Assembly (NCBI RefSeq): GCF_934294775.1
Contig: NZ_CAKRAH010000051.1
Coordinates: 1 to 18,425, forward strand
Reading direction: 5' to 3'
DNA: 18,425 nucleotides
Source of the DNA: an uncultured Dorea sp.
GTDB lineage: Bacteria > Bacillota > Clostridia > Lachnospirales > Lachnospiraceae
Part shown: positions 13,797-18,425 of the stretch, one piece after another
Layout of the letters: every line of letters starts with the position of its first letter
Numbering within the stretch: position 1 is the first letter of the stretch
Position numbers and translations under genes: made by a program
The notes under the pieces: generated by a model
The model's database searches: none
Seen by the model: only the letters and a program-made list of their open reading frames with translations
Told to the model about the DNA's origin: nothing

Positions 13797-14588
13797 ATGA
13801 ACATTCAAGAGATGAAAGAAAAGAAAAAAGAAATGGGATACACCAATGAACAGATTGCTGAACTTTCAGGAGTACCACTCGGAACGGTGCAGAAGATTTT
13901 TGGAGGGGCAACAACCTCACCGCGCTATGATACATTGAATGCATTGGAAAAGATATTTTTGCCGGAAAAACGGGAAAATCATTACACATCGGTTTTGAAA
14001 GACGGAAGTACCGCCTATACAGTAAAGCGTCAGGGAGAGTATACGCTGGAAGACTATTATGCTCTTCCGGATGAGCATAGAGCAGAACTGATTGATGGTG
14101 TGCTTTATGATATGGCATCACCGGGAACGCTGCATCAGATGGCGGGAGGATATATTTATGCAAGATTCCTGGAATTCGTTGCGAAGAATCAGGGAAAATG
14201 TATACCATTGATCGCACCGTTAGATGTACAGCTTGACTGTGATGATAAGACAATCGTGGAGCCGGATGTAATGATTGTGTGTGACCGGGAGAAGCTATAT
14301 AAAAACAGGATATATGGTGCGCCGGATTTCATATTGGAAGTGTTATCGAAGTCTACCAGACGACGCGACATGGTTACAAAACTCCAGAAATATGCGAATG
14401 CAGGAGTAAAAGAATACTGGATGGTAGATATAGAAGGAAGACGTGTATTTGTCTATATTTTTGATGAAGAAAATTATCCGGCAATTTATGGATTCGATTC
14501 CAAAGTTCCGGTATATATATGGGGAGGACAGTGTGAAATTGATTTTTCAGAAGTTTATAATTATATCCGTTTTCTGATTGAAAGCTAG
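13797..14588 (+). CDS. XRE-type helix-turn-helix fused to Uma2 (DUF820) nuclease-like domain
   Basis: A 263-residue protein. Residues about 1-55 are an XRE/Cro-type helix-turn-helix (MGYTNEQIAELSGVPLGTVQKIFGG, in two overlapping helices). Residues about 75-263 are a Uma2 domain with the PD-(D/E)XK nuclease fold: TLEDYYALPD, E97 in RAELIDG, EPD at 155-157, E181 in FILEVLS, and K204-E-Y-W in GVKEYWMVD. The likely metal-site residues (E97, D157, E181) are present, so it may be active, but no biological role for Uma2 proteins is firmly established. The ATG at 13797 is chosen over one 21 bases upstream because AGAGGTG precedes it. The gene has a strong promoter and an 11-bp repeat array, pointing to autoregulation. 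It is followed 48 bases later by the DUF1294-DUF1287 gene on the same strand. Confidence 0.8.
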   Translation: MNIQEMKEKKKEMGYTNEQIAELSGVPLGTVQKIFGGATTSPRYDTLNALEKIFLPEKRENHYTSVLKDGSTAYTVKRQGEYTLEDYYALPDEHRAELIDGVLYDMASPGTLHQMAGGYIYARFLEFVAKNQGKCIPLIAPLDVQLDCDDKTIVEPDVMIVCDREKLYKNRIYGAPDFILEVLSKSTRRRDMVTKLQKYANAGVKEYWMVDIEGRRVFVYIFDEENYPAIYGFDSKVPVYIWGGQCEIDFSEVYNYIRFLIES

Positions 14589-14636
14589 AACGGGGTAAGA
14601 TACAATGAAGGTATATATGGAGGAGGGGAACAGGAG

Positions 14637-15506
14637 ATGGCAAAATTACTTATGGCAGCAACACCAATATCCTATTATCTCGTTGTGATAAATGTTGTTG
14701 CATTTATTCTATATGGACTGGATAAAGCAAAGGCGGTAAAGCATCAGTGGAGGATTCCCGAGGCAACATTGCTTGGTGCTGCATTTGTTGGCGGCGCATT
14801 TGGAGCATTTGCTGGAATGATCGTATTTCATCATAAGACGAGAAAGATGAAATTCAGGATTTTGATTCCGATTGCGATTCTTATATGGCTGACTCTTGGG
14901 GGATTCCTGGCGGAGCGTGATGTAGTAGGACTGACGAAGGCAGATCGTCCAAAGAATGAATATAATGCTACGGAGATTGTACAGTATCATAGCAGCGTTG
15001 ATAAAGATAACGATGGTACAGATGATCAGATGGATATTTTGAATAATGCACTGGCCTATGTGCAGACCAGGCCGGTTTATAAGAGTAAATATTATGAGAC
15101 GGGTTACCCGGATGACAGGTATGGAGTCTGTACAGATGTTGTTGGTTATGCATTTAGGAAAAGCGGCTATGATCTACGAGAGCTGGTAGATGAAGATATC
15201 AGAAAGAATCCGGAGGATTATGATGTAGATAAGCCGGATAAGAATATTGATTTCCGAAGAGTGAAGAATCTGAAAATATATTTTGAACATGCAGCAATCA
15301 GCCTGACCACGGACGTGAATGATATTGAACAATGGCAGGGTGGGGATATTGTAGTGTTTAAGAATCATATAGGGGTGATTTCTGACAGGCGGAATGCAGA
15401 AGGAGTACCGTATGTGATACATCACAATGATCCGTATCAGAAAAATTACGAAGAGGATATCCTGCAAAGCAGAAAGGATATTGTTGGTCACTTTAGAATA
15501 TCGTAG
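14637..15506 (+). CDS. DUF1294-DUF1287 fusion, membrane-anchored NlpC/P60-like hydrolase candidate
   Basis: A 289-residue protein. Residues about 14-90 form a DUF1294 membrane module (NVVAFILYGLDKAKA, the RIPEATLL helix, GGAFGAFAGMIVFHHKTRK, then a third segment at 75-90). Residues about 110-289 are a DUF1287 domain, exterior by inference: GYPDDRYGVCTDVV with the likely catalytic Cys165, NIDFRRVKNL, GGDIVVFKNHIGVISD with His244, IHHND at 261-265 and GHFR near the end. DUF1287 resembles papain-like cysteine hydrolases of the NlpC/P60 kind, so cell-wall peptide cleavage is plausible. Just before it, DKDNDGTDD (122-130) looks like an EF-hand-type calcium loop. Initiation: AGGAGGGG lies about 10 bases upstream. 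It may be co-transcribed with the XRE-Uma2 gene. A strong terminator follows. Confidence 0.75.
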   Translation: MAKLLMAATPISYYLVVINVVAFILYGLDKAKAVKHQWRIPEATLLGAAFVGGAFGAFAGMIVFHHKTRKMKFRILIPIAILIWLTLGGFLAERDVVGLTKADRPKNEYNATEIVQYHSSVDKDNDGTDDQMDILNNALAYVQTRPVYKSKYYETGYPDDRYGVCTDVVGYAFRKSGYDLRELVDEDIRKNPEDYDVDKPDKNIDFRRVKNLKIYFEHAAISLTTDVNDIEQWQGGDIVVFKNHIGVISDRRNAEGVPYVIHHNDPYQKNYEEDILQSRKDIVGHFRIS

Positions 15507-15510
15507 TGGT

Positions 15511-15551
15511 AAAGCACTGTGAAATATTACCAAATTTCACAGTGCTTTTTT
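15511..15551 (+). terminator. Bidirectional terminator between convergent genes
   Basis: AAAGCACTGTGAAAT (15511-15525) and ATTTCACAGTGCTTT (15534-15548) form a perfect 15-bp stem followed by TTT. The loop holds the alarmone synthetase stop codon, and its last codons form the right arm. The plus strand has a good T tract; on the minus strand the tract is short. Confidence 0.9.
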
Positions 15552-16252
15552 GTTGCATTTTCTGCAATCACATTACGGACATGCTGCATACGCATATCCA
15601 GATCGGCACTGATCTTGGCACAAGCCAGCATTTCGTCTTCCAGGTATTTTGCTTTATCTGCCGGGATATTTTTCTTATAACGCAGTTTGTGCTCCAGGCT
15701 TGCCCAGAAATCCATGGCAATCGTACGCAACTGTACTTCTACGGTTACGTTTCGTTTCCCTTCCTGCAGGAAAATTGGAACACTGATAATCAGATGAAGA
15801 CTTCTGTATCCACCTGGTTTAGGATTCTTGATATAATCCTTTTTTTCGAGAAGTGTGATATCATCCTGTGAAAGAAAACAATCAGCCAGCATATAGATAT
15901 CATCAGGGAAAGAACAGATGATCCGGACACCTGCGATATCGTGGATATTTTCCTCAATAGAGGGAATCGTGATTGGAATATCCTTTCTGCGGATCTTTTT
16001 AATTAAGCTGTCCATGGATTTGACACGGGATTTGATATCTTCGATCGGATTACGGTCATATTCCAGGGAATACTGCTCGTTTAATACTTTAAATTTGGTC
16101 TCTACTTCCATAATGGCACACTGATAATAAGACATCAGTTTGTCAATCGGCTTTTTGTTTTTATTAATAAAATCGAGAAACTCATCGGACATCAGACTGT
16201 TTCTGACAAAACGTTCTTTGCGTTCTTCGATAATTGTTTCGAGGTGCTTCAA
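15527..16252 (-). CDS. Small alarmone synthetase (GTP pyrophosphokinase, RelQ/YjbM type)
   Basis: A 241-residue single-domain (p)ppGpp synthetase that transfers pyrophosphate from ATP to GTP or GDP. Signature motifs are present: SRVKSMDSLIKKI (75-87) for the ATP site, DIAGVRI (105-111), the GGYRSLHL loop (147-154), and VEVQLRT (171-177) followed by W183 and LEHKLRYKK. There is no HD hydrolase domain and no TGS/ACT regulatory half, so it is a stand-alone synthetase, as in other Firmicutes. The start is a TTG at 16252: AAAGGAG (16262-16268) is about 9 bases before it, and the nearby ATG is in another frame. TTG starts can lower translation, which is sensible for a potentially toxic alarmone producer. 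Terminator and convergence with the DUF1294-DUF1287 gene are shared. Confidence 0.9.
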   Translation of the reverse strand: MKHLETIIEERKERFVRNSLMSDEFLDFINKNKKPIDKLMSYYQCAIMEVETKFKVLNEQYSLEYDRNPIEDIKSRVKSMDSLIKKIRRKDIPITIPSIEENIHDIAGVRIICSFPDDIYMLADCFLSQDDITLLEKKDYIKNPKPGGYRSLHLIISVPIFLQEGKRNVTVEVQLRTIAMDFWASLEHKLRYKKNIPADKAKYLEDEMLACAKISADLDMRMQHVRNVIAENATKKHCEIW

Positions 16253-16320
16253 CTTGCATTTCTCCTTTCATAATCAAGGAATATTTTACCATATATATTG
16301 TTAGATTTCTATCAGTTAAG

Positions 16321-16434
16321 AGCGGAATTACGCTGATCTGGAGTGAAATACAACAATATAAAGAAATTGTAGTACGAGCAGATTTAGAGCATGCATTGAA
16401 AAATGCGCCAGAGACAGTGTATGTACAAAATTAA
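16321..16434 (+). pseudogene. Possible decayed gene end
   Basis: A frame open to the stop at 16432-16434 ends with a well-formed stretch (SEIQQYKEIVVRADLEHALK, then NAPETVYVQN) that looks like a protein C-terminus, but there is no matching start, ribosome site or upstream domain. The region before it is promoter-like DNA for the alarmone synthetase. I do not recognise the family; chance is possible. Confidence 0.2.
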
Positions 16435-16452
16435 GATCAAGAGTTGGATATA

Positions 16453-16481
16453 TTCACACATAAAATTTTTCGTGGTAAGAT
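16453..16481 (+). promoter_or_regulatory. Promoter of the EamA permease gene
   Basis: TTCACA (16453-16458), 17-bp spacer, TAAGAT (16476-16481), about 54 bases before the chosen start. Confidence 0.5.
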
Positions 16482-16534
16482 AAATGGCATGACATAGAAT
16501 GTAAAAACGAAAAAATTGTGAGGAAGTGTATAGT

Positions 16535-17392
16535 ATGAATTCCAGGTACAAAGGAATATTTTTTATTACATTATCAGCATTATCATTTGCATTTATGAAT
16601 GCATTCGTAAGACTTTCCGGTGATCTGCCTTCGGTACAGAAGAGTTTTTTCAGAAATCTGGTAGCCTTTTTAATTGCACTGGTTATGATTATAAGAAGTA
16701 AGGATGGATTTAAGATTGAAAAAGGGAACCTTAAATATATGATCCTGCGTGCAACATTCGGTACGGTAGGTATCCTGTGTAATTTTTATGCGGTAGATCA
16801 TCTGGTACTGTCGGATGCTTCGATGCTGAATAAGATGTCACCGTTCTTCGTTATTATCTTTTCATTTTTACTCTTAAAAGAAAAGATGACTCCGGCGCAG
16901 GCAGTGGCGGTTGCCGGGGCGTTTATCGGAAGTTTGTTCGTAATCAAACCGACATTTACAAACATGGCGCTGGTACCGTCGCTGATCGGGCTGTGTGGTG
17001 GGATCTGTGCAGGTATCGCATACGCGATGGTGCGTATCTTGGGGCAGAGAGGACAGAAAGGTTCTTCAGTGGTTATCTTCTTCTCGGGATTCTCATGCGT
17101 AGTTACATTACCATATCTGATCCTGGATTTTCATCCAATGAGTGGAGTACAGATACTGATGCTTTTAGGTGCGGGACTTGCGGCAGCGGGTGGTCAGTTT
17201 GGAATTACAGCGGCTTATTATCATGCACCTGCGAAAGAAATATCTATTTATGATTATTCACAGATTATTTTCTCTACGATCCTCGGATTCTTCCTGTTCG
17301 GGCAGGTGCCGGATCGGTATAGTGTGCTGGGGTATGTGATTATATGTGCGATGGCGCTTTGGATGTTTGTGTATAATAAGAACCGGGATTAA
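16535..17392 (+). CDS. EamA/DMT-family permease
   Basis: A 285-residue membrane protein with ten helices in two EamA repeats (about 6-140 and 150-283). Typical features are the FMNAFVRLSG opening, FFRNLVAFLIAL, LVLSDASMLNKMSPFFVIIFSFLLLKE (each under 20 residues per helix) and the last-helix VLGYVIICAMAL. Members export or import drugs, amino acids or metabolites; the substrate is not predictable. The ATG at 16535 is preferred over an in-frame GTG at 16526, because GAGGAAG would lie inside the reading frame otherwise. It ends on the tetranucleotide TTAA, which also provides the stop of the convergent citX. No terminator is visible at that junction. Confidence 0.8.
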   Translation: MNSRYKGIFFITLSALSFAFMNAFVRLSGDLPSVQKSFFRNLVAFLIALVMIIRSKDGFKIEKGNLKYMILRATFGTVGILCNFYAVDHLVLSDASMLNKMSPFFVIIFSFLLLKEKMTPAQAVAVAGAFIGSLFVIKPTFTNMALVPSLIGLCGGICAGIAYAMVRILGQRGQKGSSVVIFFSGFSCVVTLPYLILDFHPMSGVQILMLLGAGLAAAGGQFGITAAYYHAPAKEISIYDYSQIIFSTILGFFLFGQVPDRYSVLGYVIICAMALWMFVYNKNRD

Positions 17393-17895
17393 ACACAAAA
17401 TCGATTTAATAAGTCCTCAATTTTCGCCTGCAGTTCCTCAACCGAATGCTTCCGTGACCGTGCACATTCCTGTGCCTGGCATCCGCAGATGATACATTTG
17501 CGGTAGGTGCCGCGGGATAACTTCATACCGTCAGTTCCAATGACATCCATATCAAAGAGCCGTCCGAGAGGATGGCTTTCTTCGATTTCTGTTGCAAGCG
17601 TCTTGATATCTTCGGCGGGTGCGTCTAATGCCATGATCAGTTCATCACCGGATGGTTCATGGAATTCTTCGGTGTGAAGGATTGCTATATTGTGAGCAGA
17701 AAGAGCTTTTAATAATTCCGCTTTCCCGGAATCAAAAGCTTTCCGGATCTGTTCGTTGGTTTTTACCGGGCCCGGGATGTTCATGCAAAAAGACAGGACT
17801 GGTTTATCATATTTATTGATCAGTTCGTTCTGGATGCTTACACGCCGGTCGCGGCAGTTCATCATATCTGTGATAGTTACGTTTATTCCGTTCAT
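17389..17895 (-). CDS. citX: Citrate lyase holo-[acyl-carrier protein] synthase CitX
   Basis: A 168-residue cytosolic transferase that attaches the 2'-(5''-triphosphoribosyl)-3'-dephospho-CoA cofactor to the citrate lyase acyl carrier protein CitD. The conserved GRLFDMDVI (111-119), DGMKLSR (122-128) and the Cys-rich RKCIICGCQAQECARSR (132-148) with the following H150SVEEL are the CitX signature. The length is complete. The ATG is preceded by AAAGGAG. In most bacteria citX sits with citC, D, E, F or G; none is in this window, although the plus strand beyond 18425 cannot be seen. Its stop overlaps the EamA stop in TTAA. A -10 TATAAT on the minus strand (17971-17966) with TGGAAA at 17 bp is a reasonable promoter. 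Confidence 0.85.
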   Translation of the reverse strand: MNGINVTITDMMNCRDRRVSIQNELINKYDKPVLSFCMNIPGPVKTNEQIRKAFDSGKAELLKALSAHNIAILHTEEFHEPSGDELIMALDAPAEDIKTLATEIEESHPLGRLFDMDVIGTDGMKLSRGTYRKCIICGCQAQECARSRKHSVEELQAKIEDLLNRFCV

Positions 17896-17965
17896 ATTGA
17901 AAGAACTCCTTTCGTATCAAAAGTGTATATTTAAATTGATTTGGCATGTTATTTTCTTTGTAATC

Positions 17966-17994
17966 ATTATAAGATTTTACCAGTGGATTTTCCA
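17966..17994 (-). promoter_or_regulatory. Probable promoter of citX
   Basis: On the minus strand TGGAAA (17994-17989), 17-bp spacer, TATAAT (17971-17966), about 70 bases before the citX start. The -35 is weak. Confidence 0.4.
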
Positions 17995-18015
17995 GAAAAA
18001 GAAAATAAAGAATAA

Positions 18016-18047
18016 TTGAAATATAAATATGCATAGTATATACTATG
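18016..18047 (+). promoter_or_regulatory. mazEF promoter with operator palindrome over the -10
   Basis: TTGAAA (18016-18021), 17-bp spacer, TATACT (18039-18044). The perfect 16-bp palindrome CATAGTATATACTATG (18032-18047) covers the -10. Toxin-antitoxin promoters are usually repressed by their own antitoxin, so this is the likely MazE operator. Confidence 0.65.
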
Positions 18048-18076
18048 TATATACAAAAAACGAAGGAGGTTGTTTT

Positions 18077-18322
18077 ATGCAGGCACAAGTAAAAACATGG
18101 GGAAATAGTCAGGGAATTCGCATTTCAAAAGAAATATTAAAAGCTGCAAATATAAAACTTGATGATATTCTGGATGTGAAAATATCTGATGGAATGATTA
18201 CGTTAGTAAAACCTTTCAGACATAAGACATTGGAGGAACGTGCAGAGCGGTATGGAGGAAAGCTTAATCTAAACGGAGAGTATGATTGGGGAGAAAGAGT
18301 CGGAAGAGAGGGATGGGAATAA
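18077..18322 (+). CDS. mazE: MazE-type antitoxin (SpoVT-AbrB fold)
   Basis: An 81-residue protein. The N-terminal swapped-hairpin DNA-binding domain (about 1-47) contains VKTWGNSQGIRISKEIL, the MazE/AbrB signature. The C-terminal part (about 50-81) is acidic and aromatic (KTLEERAERYGG, EYDWGERVGREGWE), as expected for the tail that wraps the toxin. The ATG at 18077 has GAAGGAGG at 7 bases and lies after the promoter, so a longer in-frame start at 18029 is excluded. The stop overlaps the toxin start by one base (TAATG), which couples their translation. It probably represses its own promoter together with the toxin. Confidence 0.85.
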   Translation: MQAQVKTWGNSQGIRISKEILKAANIKLDDILDVKISDGMITLVKPFRHKTLEERAERYGGKLNLNGEYDWGERVGREGWE

Positions 18323-18425
18323 TGGTCCATCAAGGCGATATTTTAAAAGTGGAAAAAATTAAAAATCCAGTATTAGTTGTGAGTAAGGATTTTTTTAATG
18401 AGACAGGAGAAATTATAGGATGTCC
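18322..18425 (+). CDS. mazF: MazF/PemK-type toxin, start only (cut by window edge)
   Basis: The first 34 residues are visible: MVHQGDILKVEKI, KNPVLVVSKDFFNE and TGEIIG, matching the opening strands of the MazF/PemK ribonuclease (usual motif QGDI...RPALVVSND). The family cuts mRNA at short motifs. The segment between the two is shorter than usual, lacking the R/P-rich loop with the RPxLVVS arginine; here KNP replaces it. The remainder lies beyond the right edge, so intactness is unknown. Confidence 0.8.
   Translation, partial: MVHQGDILKVEKIKNPVLVVSKDFFNETGEIIGC

Overview
The window looks like a chromosomal segment of a gut Lachnospiraceae-type Firmicute (Dorea / Mediterraneibacter / Blautia neighbourhood). 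This is inferred from moderate-to-low GC, strong AGGAGG ribosome sites, canonical TTGACA/TATAAT promoters with 17-bp spacing, Rho-independent terminators, and families common in that group: DUF2798, YkvI, XRE-Uma2, a small (p)ppGpp synthetase, CitX and MazEF. No rRNA, tRNA, CRISPR array, insertion sequence or phage gene was seen. The species cannot be fixed from the sequence alone.

Left end (1-4278). A minus-strand gene encodes a small leader-like protein with an EGVYAASG motif, and a further gene probably follows it off the left edge. Divergent from it, separated by paired palindromes, is a good promoter, a class I cyclic-di-GMP riboswitch and an overlapping intrinsic terminator. These lead into a TetR regulator, a polysaccharide flippase and a family 2 glycosyltransferase. 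The layout suggests an ON switch in which c-di-GMP permits synthesis or export of a surface polysaccharide.

4198-7930. A manganese/iron transporter of the Nramp family sits behind a promoter overlapped by a perfect 16-bp palindrome, probably a metalloregulator operator. After its terminator come a possible 33-residue membrane peptide, a secreted or membrane-anchored Gly/Ser-rich protein with a Tim44-like domain, a heavily deleted aspartate aminotransferase pseudogene, and an unrecognised minus-strand membrane protein.

7936-13644. This part holds a DUF2798 membrane protein behind a duplicated ACACTTGTGT box, an overlapping gene pair (glycerol-dehydrogenase-like enzyme plus YkvI transporter), a convergent HAD phosphatase, and, from a promoter pair divergent with that phosphatase, an AEC-family carrier followed by a Crp/Fnr regulator. 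The latter two look like an operon.

13661-18425. An XRE-Uma2 fusion is preceded by five degenerate 11-bp repeats in helical phase that run into its promoter. Then come a DUF1294-DUF1287 fusion, a convergent small alarmone synthetase with a TTG start, an EamA permease, an isolated citX, and the start of a mazEF module whose -10 lies in a perfect palindrome. The most novel-looking items are the EGVYAASG protein, the 11-bp repeat array before the XRE-Uma2 gene, and the DUF1294-DUF1287 fusion.
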